Source: Accumulibacter sp031732795 (GTDB lineage: Bacteria > Pseudomonadota > Gammaproteobacteria > Burkholderiales > Rhodocyclaceae). Taken from it: a DNA stretch of 64,000 nucleotides. The translations under genes were made by a program, and so were the position numbers. Positions 8,771 through 17,665 of the stretch are shown here, piece after piece. The stretch is from positions 124,001 through 188,000 of the forward strand of contig JAVMKC010000115.1 in assembly GCA_031732795.1 (NCBI GenBank), given 5' to 3'. Position 1 is the stretch's first letter. Every line of letters begins with the position of its first letter. The notes under the pieces are model-generated. The model was not told the DNA's origin and did not search any database. It worked only from the letters and a program-made list of their open reading frames with translations.

Positions 8771-9850
8771 ATGCAATCACTCTCGCCAGACTACCTCGCC
8801 AAGCTGCGCTTCGACGCGCAGCAGTTGGCGACGTTGCGCGCCCTGGGTGAGTTCAGGGGCAAGCAGCAACTCTTCGTGGCGCAATCTCCGGAGGTCTTGA
8901 GCGATCTGCGGCAGGTGGCCGTGGTCGAGTCCACCGAGTCGTCGAACCGTCTGGAGGGCGTGGTCGTCGCGGCACATCGGCTCAAGTCACTGGTGCTCAA
9001 GAATGCCACGCCGCAAAGTCGGTCTGAGCAGGAAGTAGCGGGCTACCGCGATGCACTGGGCCTGATCCACGAAAGCGGCGAGCAGATGGCGTTTTCAGAA
9101 AGCACTCTCTTGCAGCTCCACGGCATGCTGTACCGCTACATGCCGCAACCGGGCGGGCACTGGAAGGCCACCAACAACGACATCGTAGAGCGTCACCCCG
9201 ATGGCAGCTCGCGCATTCGCTTTCGTCCGGTCGCCGCGCACCTCACGCCCATGGCGATGGCCGACCTGATCGCGCGCTACCGCTCGGTGTTGGATCAGCA
9301 CTTAGCGGACCCATTGGTGCTGGTGCCTCTGGCCATCCTCGACTTCCTGTGCATCCACCCATTCCCGGATGGCAACGGCCGCATGGCACGACTGCTCACC
9401 CTGCAGCTGCTCTATCACTTCGACTATGCGGTGGGCCGCTTCATCAGCCTGGAGCGCATCTTCGAAGGGTCGAAGGAGAGCTACTACGAAACGCTGGAAG
9501 CCAGTTCCCAGGGCTGGCACGAGGCTGCTCACAACATCGGCCCATGGCTCGACTACTTCTGGGGGGCCCTGCTGCGTGCCTACAAGGAATTTGAAGAGCG
9601 CGTGGGCACCATTGAGCGCGGCCGGGGTGCCAAGGGCGACCGCGTCCGCTCAGAGATTCTCAAACGCCAAATGCCCTTCTCCATCTCGGAGATTGAGGAA
9701 GCCTGCCCCGGCATCAGCCGGGACATGGTGCGCGTGATCCTGCGCGCCATGAAAGCGGAGGGACTGATTGCCCCCAATGGCAAGGGGCGTGCCGCCAAGT
9801 GGATCAAGCTAGACAGAGGTTCTCAAAACCTCAGCCAGAACGATCAGTAG
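8771..9850 (+). CDS. Fic-family AMPylase-type protein with winged-helix tail
   Basis: Fic proteins transfer AMP or other nucleotides to hydroxyl side chains of target proteins. This 359-residue member has the complete catalytic loop HPFPDGNGRMAR starting at His196. The inhibitory helix motif SNRLEG (Ser58 to Gly63) is in the N-terminal part, which makes it a class II, self-inhibited Fic. After the core, about residues 285-350 (ILKRQMPFSISEIEEACPG and MVRVILRAMKAEGLIAPNG) look like a winged helix. I chose the ATG at 8771 because the sequence from there matches the usual start (SLSPDYLAKLRFDAQQLATL). The gene lies 32 bp before the hsdR fragment and probably formed an operon with it. It is the only large intact gene in the island. 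The target is unknown. Confidence 0.88.
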   Translation: MQSLSPDYLAKLRFDAQQLATLRALGEFRGKQQLFVAQSPEVLSDLRQVAVVESTESSNRLEGVVVAAHRLKSLVLKNATPQSRSEQEVAGYRDALGLIHESGEQMAFSESTLLQLHGMLYRYMPQPGGHWKATNNDIVERHPDGSSRIRFRPVAAHLTPMAMADLIARYRSVLDQHLADPLVLVPLAILDFLCIHPFPDGNGRMARLLTLQLLYHFDYAVGRFISLERIFEGSKESYYETLEASSQGWHEAAHNIGPWLDYFWGALLRAYKEFEERVGTIERGRGAKGDRVRSEILKRQMPFSISEIEEACPGISRDMVRVILRAMKAEGLIAPNGKGRAAKWIKLDRGSQNLSQNDQ

Positions 9851-9882
9851 GCAGCGATACCAAGCGGCGAGAGGGAGAAAAA

Positions 9883-11025
9883 ATGACCAAAACTGAGGCC
9901 CAAACCCGGTTAGATCTGATCGACCAGCAACTTGCCTTGGCAGGCTGGGACGTTAAAGACCCGACCCAGGTTGTTGAGGAATTCGACATCCTTACCGCCC
10001 TGCCTGATGGGGTAGCGGAGCCGCGCACGCCCTACGAGGGCCACCAGTTCAGCGACTACGTCCTGCTTGGCAAAGATCGCAAACCTATGGCCGTGATCGA
10101 GGCCAAGAAGACCAGCCGTGATGCCGCGATTGGCCGTGAGCAGGCCAAGCAGTACTGCTACAGCATCCAGAAGCAGCTGGGCGGTGAGCTGCCGTTCTGC
10201 TTCTACACCAACGGCCACGAGCTCTATTTCTGGGATCTAGAAAACGCGCCGCCGCGCAAGGTGGTCGGCTTTCCCACCCGCGACGATCTGGAACGCTTTG
10301 ATTACATCCGCCGCAATCGTAAGCCGTTGACGCAGGAATTTATCAACACCTCAATTGCTGGCCGCGATTACCAGATACGCGCCATTCGCTCAGTACTCGA
10401 AGGCATCGAGCAGAAGAAGCGCGACTTCCTGCTGGTGATGGCCACCGGCACCGGCAAGACGCGCACCTGCATTGCCATGGTGGACGCCCTGATGCGTGCC
10501 GGGCACGCAGAAAAAGTGTTGTTCCTCGTGGACCGCATCGCTTTGCGCGAGCAGGCACTCGCAGCATTCAAGGAGCACATGCCCAATGAGCCACGCTGGC
10601 CCAATGTGGGCGAAAAGCTGATTGCCACGGACCGCCGCGTCTATGTTGCGACCTACCCAGCGATGCTCAACATCATCCGGGACGAGGCGCAGCACCTGTC
10701 GCCGCACTTCTTCGATTTCATCGTGGTCGATGAGAGCCATCGCTCCATCTACAACACGTTCGGCGAAGTTCTCGACTACTTCAAAGCCATCACGCTGGGA
10801 CTGACGGCCACGCCGACAGACATCATCGATCACAACACCTTCCAGCTTTTCCATTGCGAAGACGGCATCCCCACGTTTGCCTACACCTATGACTTTTCGG
10901 TTACCTGCTGCAAATCTTCCGGCGTGATCTGCCTGACGCCAGCATCGACTTCAAGACTGAGTGGGACAAGGCCTTCGCCGACCTCAACGCAGAACGCAGC
11001 CAATATTTGGCCGCCGAGCGCATGA
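9883..11025 (+). pseudogene. hsdR: Type I restriction subunit HsdR, 5' fragment
   Basis: HsdR is the ATP-dependent translocase and nuclease subunit of type I restriction systems. The N-terminal nuclease domain is present (SDYVLLGKDRKPMAVIEAKK, with the D...ExK signature near residue 73). The first helicase lobe is also present: Walker A MATGTGKT near 186, DESH near 283 and the GLTATP motif. Homology stops at about 10892, right after FAYTYD; the remaining ~45 codons to the stop at 11025 read out of frame through a different gene. The second RecA lobe and C-terminal domain, more than half of a normal HsdR, are missing. No hsdM or hsdS is in the window. Restriction activity is very unlikely. The start at 9883 follows GAGGGAG. 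Confidence 0.85.
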
Positions 11026-13058
11026 AAAGCACCCTGGCTGAGCTGGAACGCAAACACGAGACGCGACTGACGCTGCGAGGCAAGCTGCTGTGCTGGCGGC
11101 CCATGATCGACGAGGCCTTGGGCCATTGGCAGCAGCACTTCGAATCACGCCAACAAGCCCTGCAGCATGAGCTGCAGCAGTGCGATGGCGAGCAGGACCG
11201 CTTGCGCGAGCAGGACCACCAGTCCGTGCGTGAACAAAGCCAGTGGGAGCTGGAGCAGAAGCAGCTCTGCCAGGAGAGCCAGCAATTGCAGGCGCTGCAG
11301 CAGCGCTTCGCCTTGGTGGAAAACCGGGCGGTTCTGGAGACGTGCCGCCGCGACGTGCAGGAACAGCGCGACGCCCTGGTCATCCGCATGGGCCAAGCGC
11401 AAAGCCGCCCGCCAGCGGCTATCGAGCGCGAAATCGCCCGCGTGGACAGGGAGCTGGCCCAGCTGACGCAGGAGATGCGCACCCAAGGCCACAACCTCTA
11501 CCAGCAACTGGCGAGCGTGTTGCCGACCGCGCAACTGGATGCGCTGAATAGGGTGTTGGCCAAGCCCGTGTTGACCCTTGGCGCGGAGGACTTCCAGTTA
11601 GATGGTCAGACTCTGTTGGACGCACTTGGGGGCGCTGACGTCAACATGTTCCGTCTACCCGGTCTTGAATTGCGCATTGGCACCCTGCTCGAACAGCATC
11701 AGCAGCGTACCCTGGCGGAGCTGGACGAGGTTCAGCGGGAGTTGCAACAGCAACAGGCGCAATTGAAAGAGCAGCTGGCGACAGCGCAAGCGTTGGAAAG
11801 CGTCAAACGCGAACGTGATGCGCTGGAACAGCAACTGGGGCAGTTGGATGCAGAGCTGCGGGACTACACCCAGATGCAGGCTCTGCTGGGCAGCGACGCT
11901 GAGCGCCAAGCACGGCTTGTGGCGCTCGACCAGAAGCTCGCCGAGCTGACGGCCAGCCTTGCGCAATCGGCCGCTCGGTACCGGGCGCTGGACCAGCAGC
12001 GCCAACAGCGGCAGCAGGATTTAGAGTCACTCAAGCAGCAGCATCGGCAGATTGGGCAACGCCGCAATCAGCGGATCGATCAGGAAGGCCCTTTCACTTG
12101 GCTGGCAGACCTGCCGCATCAACCCTGGTTGGCGCAGCCGGAGTTTGCGTTGGACCAGCTGGCCGAGCGTTTGCAGACCTACCAAGCCGACTGCCGACAA
12201 CTGCTGGAGCTGGACGAACAGATTCGACGACTGCTCGGTGAGATCCACGCTGGCGGGCTGACCAAGTACCAGTTCGTGAGCGAGCCCGAGGTTGAGATCA
12301 CCCGCCTGGTGGAGTTCGCCCATCACCTGCCTCAGGAAGTTGAAGCGCTGGAAAAGAGGGTGCGCTCGGCCGTGGTCAACGTGGCGGCCTGCTTGCGCGA
12401 ACTGCGCGACGGATTGGCTGCCTTCAAACGCCGGATGCGCGAGTTCAACCGCAAAATCAGCGGGCGTCAGCTTTCCGACTTGGCAGTGTTCAAGATCGAA
12501 CCCGAGGACGAAACCGCACTGGTCGAGGCCATCGAGCTGCTCATCAGCACGGCGGCCGCGGTTGGCAATGGCGAGACCTTCGAACTTTTCAACCAGCAGA
12601 GCGTGCTGGAGGATGACCAGCTCAACCGCACCAAGACCCTACTCATCGAGGAAGGCAATGCCCGCCACGGCTTGCGTGTGGCCGATCTGTTCCGACTGCG
12701 CTTCTGGGTCGGCAAGGCAGATCGCGAGCCGGAAGCCTTCGACGACCTGGACCGTGCGGCCTCGAATGGCACCGTGCTGATGGCCAAGCTGGTGACGGGC
12801 TTGGCGATGCTGCACCTGATGCAGGATCAAAGGCGGCCGATACAAGGCATCTGCTACCTGGACGAAGCCCTGGCCCTGGATGCACGCAACCAGCGCAGTT
12901 TGATCGAGACCGCTGCCGAATTTGGCTTCTCGCTGATCTTCGCCTCCCCGGCGCCGCTGACCACTGTGCGCTACTGCGTGCCCATTCATCATCGCCAGGG
13001 CAGCAACCAGATCAGCCGCTTCAGTTGGCAGATCATCGAACCGGTGGAGGCCCGATGA
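10893..13058 (+). pseudogene. MukB/JetC-like coiled-coil ATPase, 3' fragment
   Basis: From about 10893 a different frame encodes the C-terminal ~720 residues of a large SMC-type protein. It begins YLLQIFRRDLPDASIDF, passes through several hundred residues of Gln/Glu/Leu-rich coiled coil (roughly 11100-12060), and ends in an ATPase head half. The head has a signature-like segment AASNGTVLMAKLVTG and a Walker B/D-loop CYLDEALALDARNQRSL near 12850-12890, followed by LIFASPAPL. This end resembles the MukB head (LDEAxxLDARxxxxL...LIxAxP), so the MukB/MksB/JetC group of condensin-like ATPases is the best match. The N-terminal half with Walker A is absent, removed by the same deletion that truncated hsdR. 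A start at 11007 or 11022 could still yield protein, but not an ATPase. Wadjet-type defence is the likeliest original role. Confidence 0.65.
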
Positions 13059-13195
13059 CGGATCAGATTCTGCGCGCGGCGTTGCTGAAATTGAAGGGCA
13101 AAGGTTCGGTGCCTGCAAGCCAGTTCACCCCGGCACAGCGCAACGCCTTAGATCGCTTTGCCAGGCATCTCGATGGAATCGCCACGGATTATTTA
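13055..13195 (+). pseudogene. 5' fragment of gene coupled to the MukB-like ATPase
   Basis: An ATG at 13055 overlaps the stop of the ATPase gene (ATGA), so the two were translationally coupled. About 47 codons are credible (start MTDQILRAALLKLKGKG, then SVPASQFTPAQRNALDRFARHL). Beyond about 13195 the frame runs into an IS3 remnant and loses meaning. Position directly after the ATPase is where jetD (a Toprim-like nuclease) or an equivalent sits in Wadjet loci, but the surviving residues are too few to identify it. Confidence 0.5.
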
Positions 13196-13203
13196 CAGAA
13201 AGA

Positions 13204-13429
13204 GTGTTGCATTGCCCTACCCAGTTTTGCAGCGTTACCACTGCACAACCGCTCTTCGGCGCAATCGACTCGACAGATGAGCACTGCGAGGGGTACTCCT
13301 TGCGCGCCTCCTGCATCAGACACACCGCGCAATCACGCACTTCGGGGGAATACTTCGGGAAAGATTTCTTGCTCATCATGGCTCCATCTTCTTAAGAGTC
13401 GGAGCCCCCTCAAAGCCCGGGACGATTCA
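13204..13429 (-). mobile_element. IS3-family end with truncated orfA
   Basis: On the minus strand, an ATG at 13379 (or 13376) opens an orfA-like helix-turn-helix start, KSFPKYSPEVRDCAVCLMQE, then SIAPKSGCAVVTLQNWV, after which similarity is lost. Upstream of it the sequence reads TGAATCGTCCCGGG from 13429, which resembles the terminal inverted repeat of the IS51 subgroup of IS3. Only about 225 bp of the ~1.3 kb element remain, and the inner end abuts the broken gene starting at 13055. No target duplication could be recognised. Confidence 0.65.
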
Positions 13430-13517
13430 GTCAGCATTGTTCGTTCGGCTGTCCGGAAGAGCGTGATCGTTGCTGGCGGCAATCGACGTCTACAGCGGAG
13501 CCGCGTTGGCCGTCGGC

Positions 13518-13523
13518 TATAAT
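13518..13523 (+). promoter_or_regulatory. Possible -10 box for purL
   Basis: A perfect TATAAT lies 62 bp before the purL start. No good -35 box is found at 16-18 bp, so this would be an activator-dependent or weak promoter. It lies about 90 bp inside the chromosome side of the IS end. Confidence 0.35.
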
Positions 13524-13585
13524 CTCGCCAGACTTCGCTCGATCTCATCACGAGGCGTTTTTTCTTTATTTTCTCTGCCCGAATC

Positions 13586-16500
13586 ATGGCCGATCTCCTT
13601 CTTCTTCGCGGGGCTCCCGCTTTCTCCTCTTTTCGGTTGGACGAACGGGAACGTCGTCTGCGGGCCGTCGTACCCGGCGTTCGGGTGATCGATGCCGAGT
13701 ACTGGCATCTGGTGGCCGTGAAGAAAGCGTTGTCTGCCGCCGAGCGTCGGAAACTCGGGGCCCTGCTCGAAGAGCGCGAGGTCGAGGAACGGCCGCGCGG
13801 GGAATTGTTCCTGGTGACTCCGCGGCTGGGAACGATTTCGCCCTGGTCGTCGAAAGCGACCGACATCGTCTGGAACAGCGGTTTGCTCAGCGTCGAACGC
13901 GTCGAACGAGGTGTCGCTTGGCGGCTGGTCGTCGCCAGACCGCTCTCGGATACGCAGCGAGCAGAGATCATCGCTTTGTTGCATGACCGGATGCTGGAGA
14001 CGGTGGTCGGCGATTTCGCTGCCACGGTCGCACTGTTCCAGCATTTTCCCCCGCAGCCTTTGCGCTGTATCGCGGTGGGCGGCCGCGGCCGTGCGGCGCT
14101 GGTCGACGCCAACCGCGAACTTGGGCTGGCCTTGTCCGATGATGAAATCGATTATTTGCTCGAACTGTTCGTCAAAGCGCAACGCGACCCGACCGACGTC
14201 GAGTTGATGATGTTCGCGCAGGCCAATTCGGAGCATTGTCGACACAAGATTTTCAATGCTTCGTGGGTGATCGATGGTCAGCCGCGTGAAGAGACCCTTT
14301 TCGGCATGATCCGCGAAACGCACCGCGCGCATCCGCAAGGTACTGTCGTTGCTTATGCGGATAACTCGTCGGTGATCGAGGGCGGCGAAGCGGCCAATTT
14401 CCATCCCGACGCCGAAGGCGCGTACGGCTATCATCGGCAGTTGACGCATATTCTGGCCAAGGTCGAGACGCATAATCATCCGACGGCGATTTCACCGTTT
14501 CCTGGTGCGGCAACCGGCGCCGGCGGCGAAATCCGCGACGAGGGGGCGACGGGGCGCGGATCGAAGCCTCGGGCCGGTTTGTGCGGTTTTTCGGTTTCCA
14601 ACCTCCATTTGCCGGACGCGCTGCAGCCCTGGGAGAGTGCCAGCGCTGCGCAGCGACGGCCGGCGCGCATCGCTTCGGCATTGTCGATCATGCTCGACGG
14701 GCCGATCGGTGCGGCGGCGTTCAACAACGAGTTTGGCCGTCCGAATCTGGCCGGCTATTTCCGCACCTTCGAGCAGTTGACCGGGGAGGGCGATCAGCAA
14801 CGCTGGCTGGGTTATCACAAGCCGATCATGATCGCCGGCGGTGTGGGCCATATTGCCGCCGATCAGTCGCACAAATCGTCGACGCTGCCTGCCGGCACGT
14901 TGCTGATTCAACTGGGTGGTCCCGGAATGTTGATCGGTCTGGGCGGTGGCGCCGCCAGTTCGATGACCACCGGCAGCAACAGCGAAGATCTGGATTTTGC
15001 GTCGGTGCAGCGCGGCAATCCAGAGATTCAACGTCGGGCACAGGAAGTGATCGATCGCTGCTGGCAGATGGGGCTTGCCGCCGGCGACGGTCGGCAGCCC
15101 GGCGATGGCAACCCGATCCTGTCGATCCACGATGTCGGCGCCGGCGGCATTTCCAATGCCTTGCCCGAATTGGCGCACGGCGCCGGCTGTGGGGCGCGTT
15201 TTGAATTGCGCGAGGTGCCGATCGAGGAACCGGGTATGTCGCCGGCCGAAATCTGGTGCAATGAGGCGCAGGAGCGTTACGTGTTGGCAATCGCACCGGA
15301 ACGCCTGGAGGAATTCGCCCATCTTTGCGAACGCGAGCGTTGTCCATTCGCCGTTGTCGGCACCGCTACCGACGACCGGCAATTGCTGGTGGAGGACCGC
15401 CATTTCGGCAACCGCCCGGTGGATATGGCCATGGCCGCGCTGCTCGGCAAACCGCCGCGCTTGACGCGTGACGTGCTGCGTCGGCCGGGCGGGGGACGGT
15501 CGTTTGACGCCACCTCGGTCGAATTGCGCGAAGCCGCTTACCGGGTGTTGCACCTGCCGGCGGTCGCCGATAAGAATTTTCTGATCACCATTGGCGATCG
15601 CAGCGTCGGCGGGTTGACCGCTCGTGATCAATTGGTCGGTCCCTGGCAGGTGGCATGTGCCGACGTGGCGGTGACGCTGATGTCTTTCGAGGGCTATCTC
15701 GGTACCGCTTTCGCCCTGGGCGAGCGGACGCCGCTGGCGGCGATCGATGCGCCGGCGTCCGGGCGGATGGCGGTCGGCGAAGCGTTGACCAATCTGGCCG
15801 CCGCCGATATCGCTACGCTTGGCGAGGTGAAATTGTCGGCCAACTGGATGGCCGCTGCCGGCGTTCCCGGCGAGGATGCCCGCCTGTTCGATACCGTACG
15901 CGCCGTCTCCGATCTTTGTCAGCGTCTCGGAGTGTCGATCCCGGTCGGCAAGGATTCGCTGTCGATGCGTACAGCTTGGCAGGATGGCGACGGCAATCGT
16001 CGGGAAGTGGTTTCACCGCTGTCCTTGATCGTTACCAGCTTCGCTCGGGTGCAGGACGCGCGGCGCACGCTGACTCCGCAATTGGTGCTCGACGCCGGCG
16101 ACAGCGATTTGCTGCTGATCGATCTCGGCGGGGGACGTAACCGGCTCGGTGGCTCGGCGCTGGCGCAAGTGTATGACGCCATCGGTGAAGACGCGCCGGA
16201 CCTCGAGCATCCCGAACGGCTGGCGGCTTTTTTCACTGCCATTCGTCAACTCGCCGCCGAGGATCGATTGTTGGCGTATCACGACCGTTCCGACGGTGGT
16301 TTGTTCGCCACGGTCTGCGAAATGGCGTTCGCGGCGCATTGCGGTGTTTCGATCGATACCGACGGTTTGTGCTACGACCCGCTGATCAACGATGTCGACG
16401 GCAACGAGAAACGTCCGAACCTCTTGGGCGGACGGTCGTTCGAAATGCTGGTCCGGGCGCTGTTCAACGAGGAACTGGGCGCGGTGATCCAGATTCGCCG

Positions 16501-17587
16501 TGCGGACCGCCAGGCGGTGATGAGCGTTCTGCGCGCTGCCGGCCTCGGCGCCTGTAGCCAATTCATCGGTGCGCCGAATCCCTGGGATCGGCTGCGGATC
16601 ATCCGCAACGCTAAGGCCGTTTTCGACGAGTCGCGCGTCGACTTGCAACGTGCCTGGTCGGAAACCAGTTATCACCTGCAACGATTGCGTGATCATCCCG
16701 AATGCGCCCAGCAGGAATTCGACCGTCTGCTCGATACCGCCGACCGTGGGCTGTCGGTGACGCTGACTTTCGATCCACAAGAAGAAATTACCGTGTCGTC
16801 GATCACCCGCACCCGTCCGCGGGTGGCAATCCTGCGTGAACAAGGGGTCAATGGCCATGTCGAAATGGCGGCCGCTTTCGATCGTGCCGGTTTTGCTGCC
16901 GTCGACGTCCACATGAGCGACTTGCTGGCCGGCCGGGTGACCTTGGCCGATTTTCAGGGAGCGGTCGCCTGCGGTGGTTTTTCCTACGGTGATGTACTCG
17001 GTGCCGGGCAGGGCTGGGCGAAGACGGTCCTTTTCAATCCGCGCGTCCGTGCCGAGTTCACTGCTTTTTTCGCGCGTGCGGACACTTTCGCTCTCGGCGT
17101 GTGCAACGGCTGTCAGATGATGAGCGCGCTGAAATCGATCATTCCGGGCGCCGAGTCCTGGCCGCGGTTCGAGCGCAATCGGGTCGAGCAGTTCGAAGCC
17201 CGGTTGTCGATGGTCGAGATCGCCGACTCGCCGTCGATCTTTTTTGCCGGGATGACCGGCAGCCGCCTGCCGGTGGTCGTTTCACATGGGGAAGGTCGAG
17301 CGGTTTTCAGTGATGTCGACCAGCAGGCCAACGCGATAGTCGCCCTGCGTCATATCGACTCGCAGGCCCGCGCCAGCGAAATCTATCCGCACAACCCCAA
17401 CGGTTCCGCTGGCGGCATTACCGGCCTGACGACCGTCGACGGCCGGTTCACCATTCTCATGCCGCACCCCGAACGCGTTTTCCGTTGCGTTCAGATGTCC
17501 TGGTACCCCGATGAATGGCGACGCGGCGGCAGAGAGGATTCGCCGTGGATGCGGATGTTCCGCAACGCACGGCGCTGGGTCGGGTAG
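13586..17587 (+). CDS. purL: Phosphoribosylformylglycinamidine synthase
   Basis: This large single-chain enzyme of purine synthesis converts FGAR, glutamine and ATP to FGAM in the cytoplasm. At 1333 residues it has the full length of the proteobacterial large PurL: an N-terminal PurS-like domain, linker, FGAM synthase core (QANSEHCRHKIFNASWVIDG near residue 212; TGRGSKPRAGLCGFS) and a C-terminal class I glutaminase. The glutaminase nucleophile Cys1173 is in GVCNGCQMM, and His/Glu are in PHPERVF near 1293. The ATG at 13586 has no clear Shine-Dalgarno site, but the start sequence MADLLLLRGAPAFSSFRL fits the family. It stands alone between the island and a strong hairpin at 17591-17615; purN is elsewhere in the window. 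Confidence 0.97.
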   Translation: MADLLLLRGAPAFSSFRLDERERRLRAVVPGVRVIDAEYWHLVAVKKALSAAERRKLGALLEEREVEERPRGELFLVTPRLGTISPWSSKATDIVWNSGLLSVERVERGVAWRLVVARPLSDTQRAEIIALLHDRMLETVVGDFAATVALFQHFPPQPLRCIAVGGRGRAALVDANRELGLALSDDEIDYLLELFVKAQRDPTDVELMMFAQANSEHCRHKIFNASWVIDGQPREETLFGMIRETHRAHPQGTVVAYADNSSVIEGGEAANFHPDAEGAYGYHRQLTHILAKVETHNHPTAISPFPGAATGAGGEIRDEGATGRGSKPRAGLCGFSVSNLHLPDALQPWESASAAQRRPARIASALSIMLDGPIGAAAFNNEFGRPNLAGYFRTFEQLTGEGDQQRWLGYHKPIMIAGGVGHIAADQSHKSSTLPAGTLLIQLGGPGMLIGLGGGAASSMTTGSNSEDLDFASVQRGNPEIQRRAQEVIDRCWQMGLAAGDGRQPGDGNPILSIHDVGAGGISNALPELAHGAGCGARFELREVPIEEPGMSPAEIWCNEAQERYVLAIAPERLEEFAHLCERERCPFAVVGTATDDRQLLVEDRHFGNRPVDMAMAALLGKPPRLTRDVLRRPGGGRSFDATSVELREAAYRVLHLPAVADKNFLITIGDRSVGGLTARDQLVGPWQVACADVAVTLMSFEGYLGTAFALGERTPLAAIDAPASGRMAVGEALTNLAAADIATLGEVKLSANWMAAAGVPGEDARLFDTVRAVSDLCQRLGVSIPVGKDSLSMRTAWQDGDGNRREVVSPLSLIVTSFARVQDARRTLTPQLVLDAGDSDLLLIDLGGGRNRLGGSALAQVYDAIGEDAPDLEHPERLAAFFTAIRQLAAEDRLLAYHDRSDGGLFATVCEMAFAAHCGVSIDTDGLCYDPLINDVDGNEKRPNLLGGRSFEMLVRALFNEELGAVIQIRRADRQAVMSVLRAAGLGACSQFIGAPNPWDRLRIIRNAKAVFDESRVDLQRAWSETSYHLQRLRDHPECAQQEFDRLLDTADRGLSVTLTFDPQEEITVSSITRTRPRVAILREQGVNGHVEMAAAFDRAGFAAVDVHMSDLLAGRVTLADFQGAVACGGFSYGDVLGAGQGWAKTVLFNPRVRAEFTAFFARADTFALGVCNGCQMMSALKSIIPGAESWPRFERNRVEQFEARLSMVEIADSPSIFFAGMTGSRLPVVVSHGEGRAVFSDVDQQANAIVALRHIDSQARASEIYPHNPNGSAGGITGLTTVDGRFTILMPHPERVFRCVQMSWYPDEWRRGGREDSPWMRMFRNARRWVG

Positions 17588-17590
17588 GGG

Positions 17591-17615
17591 CGACGTCAGC
17601 CGGAGGCTGGCGTCG
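17591..17615 (+). terminator. Strong hairpin after purL
   Basis: An 11-bp stem with one G-T pair (CGACGTCAGCC with GGCTGGCGTCG) and a 3-nt loop starts 3 bp after the purL stop. It lacks a T-run, so it may be a 3'-end stabilising hairpin or a terminator of weak type. A small TTCTC-TTCG-GAGAA hairpin follows at 17635-17648. Confidence 0.5.
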
Positions 17616-17665
17616 TACGGCGAGTAAGATGAACTTCTCTTCGGAGAACTTTCCTCCGGAGGATG

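Larger units (their letters stand above)
6641..13429. mobile_element. Decayed genomic island between ychF and purL
   Basis: This stretch contains two recombinase remnants, a Fic gene, truncated restriction and MukB-like genes and an IS3-family end, bounded by the ychF terminator on the left and the purL upstream region on the right. Four of its larger genes are broken, which indicates an old, decaying defence-type island. No tRNA gene and no convincing direct-repeat attachment pair could be seen at the borders, so the exact limits are inferred from gene content. The right limit is set at the apparent outer end of the IS fragment. Confidence 0.7.
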
